Below, in pieces: positions 37,694 to 49,900 of a stretch of 64,000 nucleotides of DNA; positions within the stretch are counted from its first letter, which is position 1; each line of letters begins with the position of its first letter. Position numbers and translations under genes: made by a program. Source of the DNA: Atkinsonella hypoxylon (taxonomy: Eukaryota > Ascomycota > Sordariomycetes > Hypocreales > Clavicipitaceae); contig JFHB01000080.1 of assembly GCA_000729835.1 (NCBI GenBank), forward strand, positions 62,001 to 126,000, written 5' to 3'. Under the pieces are notes generated by a model that worked only from the letters and a program-made list of their open reading frames with translations, ran no database searches and had not been told where the DNA came from.

Positions 37694-39940
37694 GGCTAGT
37701 TCTAAAGAAAATTAAGGCGCCGAAAGCAACAAAACTCCTGTATCACAAAGCACTACGAGGTTTCAGCGTGCGAAATGAGAACAATGTCAAGAACAAACCG
37801 CGACCAAGGCGTGCTGTTTTAGCTTCAGGATGAGACGAAGCTAAACAAACGCCTTTTTTCGGTTTCGGGACAAGAGGGAAACGGAAGCTTAACTTACAAA
37901 TACAAAGTAAAAATTCATCGCCAGCGACGACTCAGAATGGCATGCCAGATAGACATGAACAAAGAACGTTGGCCAGCAAAGATATTGGCCAGGCACACAG
38001 TTAAACAGCAGCAACCTGGGGTTAGACAAGGTGGAGCCGGGGTTTCCCTTTCCCCAACTCGGCTTGGGCTAGACAGGCTATTCTCATGCAATCTAGTGCC
38101 GAGGCCGACCTGGATTGAACAGCGATTGAGATGGTGGTGGTGGAGCGGACAGCTCAAGCATTGGCCCTGGCATTCTTGGTCGAAATTTCAGCCACAAAGC
38201 CTAATGGCGGTGGAAATAAGAAGCTGAGCTGCAGAAGCCAAGGGAAGGTCAGTCGGCACTGTAGAAAAGAACGTTGAAGGCATTTGTGTAGCGGTGATAA
38301 GATAGATTGTGTTTGTCCAAGTACCGAGGGCTCCGCATACGACCTTGTTCAATCAGGCCGGAAGAAACATGTCCACGTGTTGGACAATCTTCAACACAAG
38401 GCAGCCTGTTCTCAAAGACGATGGCAGGTAGTTTCTTCAAAGACCGGAGGCAACGAGGGCCGGGATGTGTCGGACCCCATGTGTCCGGGGTGTGTTTATG
38501 ATAACTGTTCATGAATGCTGCCTGTTCGTGACGAAACCATGTCGGGAAGAAACGCCATGGCCATGGGGTCTGGGGCACAAGGGGGGGTGGGTACCTTGTT
38601 TTAAGCAACAGCAGATGCGGCAGAAGCAAAATTAGCAGCCGCGATTAGAAGAAACAACAAGTTAGATGCCAGATGGCCGAATAGTAAAGACATTCGCAAC
38701 CGGGCATGGAACGGCAATGAACGACAGTGTCAACAATAGCAGCGACATTAAAAATAATCTAGTACGTACAGAGAGGAAGGGGAGCAGAAAAGGCATCAAC
38801 TTCCGCTTTGGGCTTAGCTCCACTATCCTGGGTATCCACGCGCTTAATTGCTCGCAAAAATGGCCCCAAATGGTTTTCACCATGAACAAATTACGCAGTT
38901 ATCCCATGACAACGCTGCATGGACACATGGGCCTACAAAAGAGACGATGTGGGATTTTTCTATCCCGTACGGAGTCATATTAGCGAAACAGCGATACGTT
39001 ACTAGCCCTTCGCTTCAATCTCACTTGGAAATCCTATCGCCGTCAGCCAAGACGCCCACCGAATAGCCGAGACGGGGAAGACGATCAACTATTCCGTAAT
39101 ATTGTACATGACACATGCCACTAGATACTCCATACATACCTACCTAGGTAGATAAGAAAAATATTGAACCTCTGATTGGCCTTGGCGCCCCCCCCTCCCT
39201 CTTCTATCGACTCACCTAGGGCGCGACACGGTGTTGGGCTGGTACAAGACTGGAAAACAATAGTTAGGAGGTAAACTCGATGTGAACTTGACGTCCGCGA
39301 ACCTGGTTGCTCGTAAACCAACCCCAAGTCGGTTGTACAGTACCCAACGTCCATCAACTTGAACTGGCACCATGGGACCAACGACAATACAGAGCTTACT
39401 AGAACCAAAGCCACGCAAGAAACAAGAAGCGCCAACGGTTGATCGCTCCGTACGGCCCTGGAAGACTTATTGTCGTTGCTATGTATTTATGTATTCCGTA
39501 CGAAGCCTCAATGCCGTCATGCGCGTCCACCCAGACTTGCAAGGGTTTGTTTCGGTTTGACAACAGTCCAGTTGCGCCGATGCTCACTCAATCTGCGCGC
39601 CGCCGCGCATCGCATGTGAGGCAAGTGAAGAACCGAACTACCTCGTCCTCATCAAGACTGAGAACCGACGGTATCTGTTTAATACAAATAAGTTTCACGT
39701 TTTATTGCTGCTTTTCAGTCCGTGTGCGCCGGGACTGGTGCTAGTCGGGGACGACCTGCTCCATTTGCTGCGACGGAGTGTTGATGTTGACAACGCCTCG
39801 AGCCAAGTCGCAATGTAACAACTACGCACAGGCGTCAGAGGTGCAGGAATAAAAAAAAACACAAGAAAAAGATAGGTCTTGAATACAGTGTTATAATTCT
39901 ACAAGAGAAAAAAATTGCGCAGCACAGCAAAATAAATGCA
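37694..39940. other. Gene-free interval, promoter side of the 997-residue gene
   Basis: No supported gene in 2.2 kb. A 62-codon frame from ATG 39372 (MGPTTIQSLLEPKPRKKQEA) looks exon-like but I could not extend it. TACCTAGGTA (39141-39150) and ATTCCGTA motifs (39091, 39493) occur. Confidence 0.4.
39929..39932 (-). terminator. RNA polymerase III T-run for the minus-strand tRNA-Asn
   Basis: On the minus strand a TTTT run lies 9-12 nt past the tRNA 3' end, in the context TTTATTTTG. Confidence 0.6.
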
Positions 39941-40014
39941 CTCCCCCGGAAAGGCTCGAACTTTCAACCTCCTGATTAACAGTCAGACGCGCTAGCCAAT
40001 TGCGCCACGGAGGA
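39941..40014 (-). tRNA. tRNA-Asn (anticodon GUU), copy 1
   Basis: A 74 nt cloverleaf on the minus strand. The acceptor stem TCCTCCG pairs with CGGGGGA (one T-G pair), followed by discriminator G. The D-arm is GCGC...GCGC. The anticodon stem TCTGA/TCAGG encloses CTGTTAA with anticodon GTT. The T-arm is GAAAG-TTCGAGC-CTTTC. There is no intron. It is identical base for base to the copy at 40914-40987 but in the opposite orientation; the flanks differ. Confidence 0.97.
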
Positions 40015-40062
40015 ATCGGGCTTGGCTGCCTATAGTTTATTTGAAACTATTGATGGTTGTCA

Positions 40063-40692
40063 TCATATCATAGTCCCACTAGATGAACCGTCGTCTCTGA
40101 GCTCGTTCACAAGACATGACTCCATCAGACATGTTATGTTGTAAGTAATAGAGAATGTAAACTTGACGATCACATTCAGCTTATGGCACCAACTCAACGT
40201 GATGTGTTTGTCATCTGAGACACCAAGAAAAACTACGCTAATCATGGGATTGCAGCCGCGCAACCTCTTGTAGTAAGTAGACCATTTTATTTCTTGCAAT
40301 GCTTTTTGCGAATTGGTGTCGGTGATGCCTATACTTCTGAGCTTGCTCTTAATTAGAGCGTAACGCATTCCGCTTTCTATGCCATTACCTTTGCTGGAAA
40401 AGGAAAAGAAAAGAAAATTTTCTTTTCTATTACCTTGAAATCTCTGAAAGATCTTCCAGGAAAACTGCTGAATGTACTTGCGATGCTTGACTAATTTCGG
40501 CATCGACTCCGTCTCGACAAAGGAATTCAGTATCGAAGTGACAGCAACACTGGCACTGTTAGTAGCAATACCAAGCAAGTCTGAGCTTGTATGCTTCGTC
40601 AAGTCGCACGAGTCAGTTTCATTTCGATGTTGGTGTGACAATTCTTGCAGGCTTGGTGACATTAGACAATATCGACTATGCAAGGAACACAT
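40063..40692 (-). CDS. Orphan reading frame between the two tRNA-Asn genes
   Basis: An open frame from ATG at 40692 to a stop at 40063 encodes 209 residues (MCSLHSRYCLMSPSLQELSH...; KALQEIKWSTYYKRLRG; ISVVFLGVSDDKHITLSWCH). I recognise no family, signal peptide or membrane span. About 40396-40440 holds GTAATA followed by an A-rich then pyrimidine-rich tract and CAG/CAAAG. This looks like a small intron of about 40-45 bp; the 45 bp version leaves the frame intact, so spliced and unspliced forms would both be open. That supports a transcribed gene but does not prove one. It may be a lineage-specific gene or a remnant of an insertion at a tRNA locus. Confidence 0.4.
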   Translation of the reverse strand: MCSLHSRYCLMSPSLQELSHQHRNETDSCDLTKHTSSDLLGIATNSASVAVTSILNSFVETESMPKLVKHRKYIQQFSWKIFQRFQGNRKENFLFFSFSSKGNGIESGMRYALIKSKLRSIGITDTNSQKALQEIKWSTYYKRLRGCNPMISVVFLGVSDDKHITLSWCHKLNVIVKFTFSITYNITCLMESCLVNELRDDGSSSGTMI

Positions 40693-40913
40693 TAGGCTTG
40701 CGCGCCAGCATCCTCAAGACTTGAGCGAGAACCAGAATCTGCAATGAATCTTTCAACATAGACACATATCGAATTTTACGCCTCAAACTTTACCTCTTGG
40801 TCTAAATATGATCCTGCCATTGGCTTTGAAGAGTGGCTCTGTAGGGTAAGTCGCTGCGAGACAGGAAGATTTCTAGCTTACATATACACAAATAGGGCAA
40901 GATCCAGCGTATT

Positions 40914-40987
40914 TCCTCCGTGGCGCAATTGGCTAGCGCGTCTGACTGTTAATCAGGAGGTTGAAAGTTCGAGCCTTTCCGGGGGAG
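40914..40987 (+). tRNA. tRNA-Asn (anticodon GUU), copy 2
   Basis: Same 74 nt as the minus-strand copy at 39941-40014, with acceptor TCCTCCG/CGGGGGA, anticodon loop CTGTTAA and T-loop TTCGAGC. It is followed 15 nt later by a T8 run. Confidence 0.97.
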
Positions 40988-40997
40988 GCATCTGTTA

Positions 40998-41017
40998 AAG
41001 TGTTTTTTTTAACACTT
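40998..41017 (+). terminator. Pol III T8 terminator within a perfect hairpin
   Basis: AAGTGTT (40998-41004) and AACACTT (41011-41017) are perfect complements around a T-rich loop, with eight consecutive T at 41003-41010, just downstream of the plus-strand tRNA-Asn. Confidence 0.7.
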
Positions 41018-41248
41018 GATTCAGCATTCTTTTATTACTCCGCAGTACTCTATTCATACTATGCCGATTATAATAATAACTAGTCAACTGTTATGCTCGT
41101 CTTGCAGAAATGACTGATTGCGACGTTGCAACTCATTGATTTTAATGTCAAGTGAAATGGCCACTATTCGCACGCTGCACACTGATTTATACTTATATTG
41201 TACGTGTTCATATATCTAGACATGTTGGTGGCACGTTGGTCTATTCCG

Positions 41249-41576
41249 TCACTCGCCGATGACGTATGTGCAGCCTTGGTCACCTATCCAAACTTCATGA
41301 ACTCGTCCAGCATCGACGTCCACTCTTGAGCCGACGCCGTAAGTCATCTTCTCACGGTCGGATTCGTTGGGGTACCAGATGGTTAATTCGCCCGAGACGA
41401 TGAGATGAGTAGTCAAGACAGGATGAGAATGAGGAGGGTAGTGGGCGTTTCTGCGGCAGTGACACGGATTAGAGCTTCTCGATGGAGGTGGAGGTCAAGA
41501 CTCACGGCCCGTCTGTCCATGTAAAAACATGGGGAAAGCCCCAGGAGCGCACTTGCGCCTCACGTTCTCGGTCCAT
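41249..41576 (-). CDS. Small single-domain cupin protein
   Basis: Two exons (41576-41506 and 41450-41249) joined by a 55 bp GT-AG intron give 90 residues. The protein runs MDREREAQVRSWGFPHVFTW, then NAHYPPHSHPVLTTHLIVSG (cupin motif 1, with the His-x-His pair PHSHP and a G-ELTIWYP strand), then VGSRVDVDAGRVHEVWIGDQ (motif 2, PAG/DAG-x-H-x2). His residues in PHSHP and RVHEV and a Glu in motif 1 are the expected metal ligands. Its substrate or enzymatic role is unknown. The exons are short, so the gene is easily missed by single-frame searching. The frame is open for more than 50 codons upstream of the ATG without another ATG, so that methionine is the only available start in this exon. Confidence 0.8.
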
Positions 41577-42863
41577 GCTTAAATGTAGTCTTGAGAAGGT
41601 GCTATTCTCTGATTCGGCGAGTAGAAGGGAAAGAGTAGATGCGTTCGGTACAATATTCGCACGTGTGAGTGAGCCTTGTTGATAACGAGTACGAATAAGG
41701 TGAGTGAATGATAATGATACAGCGAAGCGCTTTGAGGCTCCGTACCGAGGTTGGACTAGCCCGGCACCTGCCTAGTTGCAAGTTCCAGTTGCCAGTTGCC
41801 AGTTGGTGTCAATAATAGCAATTTAGCTACTTTGTTGTTCCTGCATCACTGTCTCGGTAGTCCTTTCCTTCCTTCCCAGCTCACCAGTTGACATTATATT
41901 GCTTTACACTTGCACTGCCAAAAAAAAAAACACGTGCATGACACAATGTCCCACAAACACCAAGAGGCCATAAAGTACGGAGTATTCCGCACAAAGCCCC
42001 AATATCTCAGCAGCATCTGCGCCTCTCGCGGCTGCTCAATCCGCCACCCCTTCCCCGTACGGACTACTCCGTTCGGGCGGTAGATCCAGCACATATCGCA
42101 CCAGTCGTGGCCCTGGTTTCCCGTCATTTATGCCATGCAATGCCAGGCCAGGCACCCGTCATATTCAGCCTTCAGCCTTTAGCCTTCGGTCAAGACGACC
42201 ACTCCTGAAGACTTCATCGGCAATGGGACTGGGCTGGAGTGGCCACTTCGACCCGCACCCACTCCGTTCAGTAACTAGTAGTCACGTAATCTGACAAAAT
42301 CGAGGTCCCTGGTTCTGCTTTTCTGCCCCCAACCACGCCGCGCCTCATTCTTGGTGGAATCGGACAGGGAGGCACGCTAGCAGGGAGACAGATATGTACC
42401 ACCAAAGAGCCATTGATTTGTGTCAGCACTATGCGACTCTTCCTCCAATATCGTTGGACGTTGCAGTGAGGCTGCAAATCTTTTTCTAATGGCCTGGTCG
42501 ATCCCTATTTGAGCTGCGTTGCTGACAGTTCCAGCTCTTGGGCTGCTTCTGTCCGGCTTGCGAGTTCAAGCCCCGACATTGTCTGTACAAAGTTCTCGCC
42601 TTGATTTCTGAAACATCAAAGATCCGAGAGGCAACGACGTGATTTTGTTCCTCTGGCCATTGATACTCAACAGCAAGTCAGAACGTAGTCATTCCGCATA
42701 CGTTAGTTAGCCACTCAGACTATTTGCACTCGATATTCATTTCACTGGATATGCAATTGTCGGCCTCAGTCGCTCTCGCCCGCCAGGCGTATAACATCAG
42801 AGTTGGATTATAGTTAATTCCTCTCAATACGTCGTCACGTTGCGCTGCTAAGCGTCGGCCACC
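41577..42863. other. Divergent promoter region of the cupin and PI-PLC genes
   Basis: 1.3 kb between divergent starts, no gene seen. Near the PLC start (42955-42985) is a very GC-rich GCCGCCGCGGCGCC block inside its first intron. TACGGAGTA occurs at 41976-41984 and a related GTACGGACTACTCCG at about 42057-42071. Confidence 0.45.
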
Positions 42864-45619
42864 ATGTCTTTTCTGTGTGGCCTACTGGCGGTAAGTCTCT
42901 ACTTTCTGTTCCCATAGCGGAGCTAGCTTGAATCCGTTGAGATATTTCGCGAGTCCCGCGCCGCCGCGGCGCCGCCGCGTCCCGTTGGCTAATCTTTCGG
43001 TCCTCTGCCTCTAGCGTCGCCGTTTCCTGAGTCGCAAGCCCAACGATACGGAACCTCCTCGCCGATCCCGAACTATGTCCATATTCGGCAACTCCAGTAG
43101 AAACGCCCGTCGAGCGCTTCTTAGCATGGTCGGTGTTACACTACTATCCAATCCAACTAAAGACAAATCTCCAACATCAGATAAGAAACCCGCGGAAGAA
43201 GATGCACATATGAACGCTCATGCGCATGACATTGTCGAGAAGTTATACGATGATTTACGGGGACCAGATGCCACCTTGTCAAGAAATAAGCTCTACAAGT
43301 TCCTAAAGGAGGTTCAATGCGAGCCAGTTGTGGCAGGACTGGACCAGGAGCAGTACGCCGTGTGGGATTTTCGACGTGTCTTGTTGAAAGACTACGAAAC
43401 AGATGCTGCCGTCCCTCCTCCAGTCAAAGACCTCTCGAAGCCTCTGACCAACTACTTCATCAACAGCAGTCATAATACTTACCTTGATGGCAACCAGTTG
43501 GCGTCTCATAGCACGCCGGAGGCATATAGGAATGTGAGTCTATTTGCCCAGAGAGTGTGGCCCCTGTGACTTACTGACATTCAAGGCAAGGTTCTCCTGC
43601 GAGGTTGTCGCTGCATCGAAATTGATGTTTGGAATGGTGAACCGGTCCCCAGTCGAGAGAGATCAAAATCACCAAATGTACGACATAGCCGAGGGCCATC
43701 ACGAACATCTCAGAATAATGTGGCTGTTGCTGCCTTGGACAGCGTAGAAGAAACACACAAGACTGCGAAACAGCATCTCGGGGAAAAGTCATCCTTGCAT
43801 TCCAGAAGCGCGAGTGCTCAAAGCCGCAGCGTTGTAGACGACACTTCGCCAAGAACCACTGTCCTCGATCTTCCAGATACAAAACGGCAAGAAGAGAAAC
43901 TGGATCGTGTGCGGTCGAGCATAGGAGTTTCTGCATCGTTATCTCGACAGCCTCGACAATCGAGTCCTCCAAGGGGAGAGCCCATAGTAACGCACGGTCA
44001 TACCCTAACCATTCCCTGTGGATTTCGCCAAGTCTGCGAAGCTATCAAGGAGTCCGCTTTCGTAAATAATGATTTGCCAATTATTATTAGTCTCGAGGTA
44101 CATGCCGACTGGGAGCAGCAGGAGGTCATGGTACAAATTATGAAGGAGACTTGGCAGGACTTGCTCGTAACCGAGCCCCACGAAGATTATGACCCCAAAT
44201 TCCGTCTGCCAAAGCTTCAGGACTTACAGCATAAAATACTAGTCAAAGTGAAGAAAGCACCAGCTGTCATGGAACCGCTTGTTTCTGTGGAGAGTGTGAG
44301 AGAAGACGGTACACAATTCACCACGCAGACCATCTCACAAAGTGCAGAGGAGAGCGTATTGGGACATTCGACCATACAAGGCACGTCTCAAAGTGCACCT
44401 GATCTGCTCGAAACAGTTGTGACCGATGGTGAAGTTGAGTCGTCCTCGTCCGAGAAAGACATTCACTTAAAGACTCCTGAAAAATCAGCATCAGCGTCGG
44501 CTGTCCTCAATACACCGCAGGAAAAGCCAAACAATGTCGGTAAAATCTGTGAGAACTTGGGAAACCTAGCCGTTTATACGCGCAGCGAGCACTTCAAAGC
44601 CTTCGAAACTAAGGAGGCAAAGAAGCCGGCGCATATTTTCTCAATCAGCGAAAAGCGCATCTTGGAACTGTACCAGAAACATCAGCGCGATGTGTTCCTC
44701 CACAACAAAAATTACTTTATGAGGGCATATCCAGATAAGATGCGAGTAATGAGCTCGAATCTTGACCCCAGTCTATTTTGGAGGCGTGGAGTTCAAATGG
44801 CAGCCATGAACTGGCAGAAGATTGACACGGGTATGATGCTGAACGAAGGCATGTTTGCAGGCGAGCAAGGATGGGTTCTCAAGCCGCCGGGCTATCAAAG
44901 CTCAGACAAGTGCGCCGAGTCGCATGAAGAAGCAGCACCCGGGTCAACACTCGATCTCAGCATCACTGTCTTTGCTGGGCACAACATTCCGACAGAGAGC
45001 AACGATTACCATGAATCCCCTCGCAACGGCAGCGCCGTTTGGCCCTATGTCAAGGTTGAGCTTCATGTAGACCGGTCTGAGAACGCGACGGGTAAAGAGG
45101 CAGACGAGAACACATACAAGAAGAGGACGGATGCTGGGAAGTCGAGCAACCCCAAGTTTCCCGAATCAAAGAGGCAGCTCATCTTTACGGGCATTCCCAA
45201 GGTTGTCCCCGAGCTCAGTTTTGTCCGGTAAGTCAATCTGTCTCCATCTTCTCGCCTGTTTCGGGAGTTTCCCGTGACCCCGTGACCCCGTGGCCGTCGG
45301 AAACAAACATGTCAAGTCAAGCTGTGCTTCCCTTCCCGTACAACCATGGCGGCGTGCTACCACACGACCCGATCGACGCATGTCAGCAGCATCTCGTGTT
45401 AACTCGATCCATTTTAACTCCAGGTTTCGAATCGGCGATGATTCTCGAATGAGCACTTCTATCCTTGCCTGGGCATGCATACGCCTTGACCGACTACGTT
45501 CTGGCTACCGCGTCGTTCACCTCATGGACATGAATGGCAGCCCCATTCATCGTGGTGGGCTATTCGTCAAGATTGAAAAAAAGGTGTACAGGAGGGACGC
45601 CGTGTCCAACTCGAAATGA
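42864..45619 (+). CDS. Phosphoinositide-specific phospholipase C
   Basis: Four exons (42864-42890, 43015-43533, 43591-45227, 45424-45619) encode 792 residues. Exon 1 holds only nine codons (MSFLCGLLA); introns of 124, 57 and 196 bp are GT-AG. After a basic N-terminus and a helical EF-hand-like region (LYKFLKEVQ) comes the X domain: NYFINSSHNTYLDGNQL with catalytic His162 and Asn163, CIEIDVWNG (calcium ligands, about 190-196) and the second catalytic His near 317 in VTHGHTLT. A Ser/Arg-rich insertion of about 110 residues separates these two parts of the X domain. The Y domain follows (LGNLAVYTRSEHFKAF, SSNLDPSLFWRRGVQMAAMN) and then a C-terminal C2 domain (DLSITVFAGHNIP, VPELSFVRFRIGDD). The enzyme cleaves PIP2 to IP3 and diacylglycerol at the membrane. 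Confidence 0.92.
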
Positions 45620-46946
45620 CGTGACGGAAACCTCGGAAACCAATTGTCTTTGTTAGAATTTTTCGCATGTCGGTCTTCACCCTCCTTGGACCGCATCATT
45701 CGGCACATTCCTCTGGAGAGAGGTCCGAAAATCTTCGTATGCAAGATTGATATTCCGGCATAAAAAAAAACAGAGACATGAGGAGGAAGCAACAGAGAAG
45801 GAGTACATGCCATCATTCGCACCCTCAGTCCCTTTTCTTTCCCTCTCCCTTGCCCTTTTCATACCATTCTCGCCCCTCCGTTACCATGTCTCTTTTGCCA
45901 CAGTACATGTCGTATGAGTTTCAGTGCTCACCATGAATATTGGCGTTATGTTCAGCGATTATTCTTCCACGGGGGTGTTGTTTCAGGCTGCATCTGACAG
46001 AAAGGAGATTAGCGCGTATTGTACCTTGGAATTTGTATATGGGGGTTCACATATCAACATGAAGCAGGGTGTCGGTTGCTGATCCCGGGGGGGGGGGGGG
46101 AGGACATTGGTAAAAATCCCAGGGGGATTTTTTTGTTAACACCATTGTACACTAGTGAAAGTATCAAGGCTAGATACCTAGATGACGCTAGGCGCGTGTC
46201 GCATGCAATAGCACAGGCATGAACGCAACCATTTTTTTCCCTCCCCACTCCTTGGCATCGAAACCTGGCGGAATGCACGAGGTTCCTTTCTTTTCCTTTG
46301 CCGCCGAGCCGCGGGATTGCACACGCCGAGTGTAAGCCTGGGAAACTAGCTGCGAGAAAGAGAAAAGAAGAAGGGAAAAAAGCAGTGTCTAGGAACAAAG
46401 AGAAAGTAGGAAAAAAGGGAAAGTAGAGAAAAAGGAAAGAAAAAGGAATTGGGGGTCGCAAAGTTCATCGGTAGGGGTTTCGCGGGCAATGGTGTGCTCA
46501 AGGGATCGAGACGCCTATCTTGCGTTCTAATACGCCGTTTCGAATAGAGGGGGGAAAAGGGTTCCTTTGATTGAAAGTCGCTACTATCAGAGTGGTCTCG
46601 GCCAATTATGGATTCGGTCTAAGTGGTTTGAGGGGAGAAAAAGGACCATGATATTTGTCTCGTTCCTCCTGTGCCACAAGCTCCTCTTGAACCAACCTCC
46701 TGGGTCCTAGGCTGCCTGATTTCCCGATATTTTTCGCTGACAACGGGGAACTGTCTTTCCGGGCAAAAATGCACCCGGCACCCCGTTCCACCTACTCCTC
46801 CACGTCTTCTCTCGGAAAATTTCGTACAACGTTGGAAAATAGCCTTGGTACTTGTGTAGTTGTGTGACGTCACTGGCCGTACGTGCGGACGTCAACACGG
46901 CTGGAAAGATGGAACTGACCAGTGGCACGGAGACAAGGGGAAAGGG

Positions 46947-46977
<31 letters not shown>
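46947..46977. repeat. A31 homopolymer
   Basis: Thirty-one consecutive A in intergenic DNA; no retroelement body precedes it on the plus strand that I can recognise. Confidence 0.95.
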
Positions 46978-46981
<4 letters not shown>

Positions 46982-49900
46982 AAGTGATTTGTTGGACCAG
47001 TTGACCCTGTTCGCTGGGGACTTTTTGGAAAGAGGGGAAGGGAGGGGAGAGGGGGGCGCTTCCCTCCGCATACCGAAACTGTGTCAGGAGGTTTCTTGAT
47101 TTTATACCGGATTCCAGCTACTAGTTGATTATAGTACCTAATCATCCTGTTGTCATCTGGTGGGTTCTGTCGCAAGAGTTGGATCTACCCCTCCACAACA
47201 TGATTCGCCCTCGCGTCAAGGCTCTTCTGTGCTGTATAGGCTGGCAAGAGCCGACGCCAGACACTCTAACTCTTTGCTTTGTTTTGTTTTGCTTTTGCAG
47301 TGGTTCCTGGGTTGATAGATTCCCGTCTGCACCGACGCTCGGACGATTATGTGGCTACCAGAATCTGGATCGAACCCATCAACATTTTTTGTTTCATATC
47401 CGACAAAGTCATAGCTCCGCATGCGCGATGGATGTCTTGGCGCCGCTTGGACGGGACAGCCCGCAACCACGCCGCCTTGACGTCGTAACTAGGACTCAAG
47501 TTTCGGCTTGGAGCATACATGGCCTTGGGTGAGCTGCAATTTCTGGGAGCTGAAGGAACTTACAAAGACACAGTAAAGGGAGCAATAAATTTGCCAATGC
47601 ACTTCGGAAGAAAGCTTGTGGTTGCATCCTTGCCCTTGTAAAAAACGCGTAAGCAAAACGCCTCTGTTGTGCCTTTTGCCTGTTCCACTTTCCCCATGAC
47701 TGGATGGTCAGGTTGATGAATCAAGGGATTCCAAAGCTCAAGACCAGTACCTGAATGGCACAGGCAAGAGGGCGAGCAGCATAGGACGATCTGGAACTGG
47801 CAGCATCTTGCTTCTATGGCACATATTGGTTTTGTCCCTGCGCACTCCTCTGAGCGGTAGTTACAAAAGTGAGCCCTGAGACCGTGTCTGAGTCGCTCGT
47901 GATCTGGTCATAGCGATGATGCGAGATTAAAGTTGGACAGATGGCGCTGCTAAGATTTGAGGCCTTGTACGCCCACTAACCCCAGTATGACAAGGACCGT
48001 CATGTTCCCGACCGGACTTGACTTGTCTTTCTTCTGAGACCGCAGGTTGCACCGTGTACTCGGCCGATTGATCTCCATCTTAGAGGGAGCATTACCGGCA
48101 GCCACAAATGCGTCGGCGAAGGAGCGAGCTGGGATAGAAGCCGGTGATTGAGTGGTCCGAAGCCTCAAATACCATTATGCTGCTTTCGACTGTTGTATGG
48201 CCAAGTGTCAAGTGGGTGTGCTCCGTTGATGTGTCTGCGCATACGATCTGACTGAGAGATGACCTAGGGTATTAGATCTCCTCTGGCGCTTTCCCCAAGG
48301 CTGCAGGTCGAAGTGTTAAAGGTCGAACTGGGAACCACCGGCGAGCTCCGAACCTTTGATGTTGAGCTTTGATTCGCTCCCAAATGATCGGATCATGCAG
48401 GCTAGGGTGGTTTGCTTTCACCCCCTTGCACCGTATCACTCAGCGACTTGCCAGCTAGCCTGGTACAAGGTTCGTGATGACAACTTTGTTCAGCCACATC
48501 ATTGTAGGACATATGATGTACCCTTTACCCCCTCTTTTTCCTTCTTTTTTCTTCTTCCTTTTGTGGTAGGGAAGGGGGGGGGGGGGGCGTGGGCGTCTGC
48601 CATCTGCACGGTTCTGCAATGTACGTTAATCTTGCCAAGCTGAGTGAAATACAATTAGCCCGGCGCATGATAGCTTGTACGATGAAGCTTACGTAGCTCA
48701 GCGCTCTTCATCCAATTTCGTCATTGCACATAAACGTATCACAATGAGATGGCTAGAGTTACAATACTACCGTGCTAGATTGTGGATGGCAACATACTGA
48801 CACGCTGAATCCAGTGGCATGTCTTAGAAAGTAGCAAACCAGTGTCCATTTGTCATGCATGTAAACCCAGGAGACATTTGTCCAACTTGATCAGCTAACC
48901 TACCTCAAGTACCTAGGTAGACACCTAGGTTGGTAAGTAGTGTGGAATCCTGTTGACTGCGATGATCAGGGTGGTCGCAGCGCATTGAAAAGCCTTGTGA
49001 ATCTGCCCTAGCCTATGTAACACCCCCTCAACGAGTCAGTTCCGCTGTCAACGTCGACATAGAATGCTCATGTACTCAAGTTTTTCTTCATCTTAGCCCA
49101 ACGGGACGAATGTCTCTCGTCATGTCATCATCCAATGATGTTCCTGCCTCCCTGTGTTGTGGTAGGGGTCCGAGGTGATGGAAAATTTCTGCTGGAGGAA
49201 GTCTCCTATGCACATTCGCTGCCGTCCTGCCTGTTTCGCATCCGCAAGTGCATTTTGTGATACTGCTGGTCCCAGGAAACCATGAACCTACCGAGCACTC
49301 ATTTCCTGAAGCAGCTTGCTTGCTTGCTTCGTACCTCCAAAACTAAGGCCCTGAATCGATCGCAGATGCAGAGGACTGGTGCAGCCCCACACAATGTTTG
49401 CTGATCAAGCTTAACCCTCACGGATATGCAGCTGATGTGAAGCAAGGCTGCCTTGATCCGAAAATTTTGGCCCCTCGTCGACGTTGTTGGATTTTGACCA
49501 TTACCATCATTAGACAATTGGCAGAGTTGAAAGGCTGCTTGGTGTAATGGATATGGATGCAGGTATGTGGTATCTGAAAACGACCGAAGACTTTCGGCTT
49601 TTCGCGAAATCAAGACCAGCCATGTCCCACTTCCTGTAGCTGGGGGCTGCTATTCTCCAATCGGGGAGTGATTGGACTGATATCAATAACTTCTCCATTT
49701 CCGTACTGTCATGTTGCCGTCTGAGGAGACATTGGTATTTTGTCTGTCACCTGTGTCGCGGAGATGATAATCGATCTGTCGAAAGTGAAGCAGAGCCTGT
49801 ACTCCGTACACCCTCAAGCATTATATCAGCCTGCTTTCTGGGCGGATGTCAGAGGACGCGTAATATCAGCAACAAAGGCAATAGATGTCAAATCCACCCA

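Noticed and set aside
46947..46977. A31 tract as the tail of a LINE or SINE
   Set aside because: No reverse transcriptase remnant, pol III boxes or target-site duplication is visible next to it.
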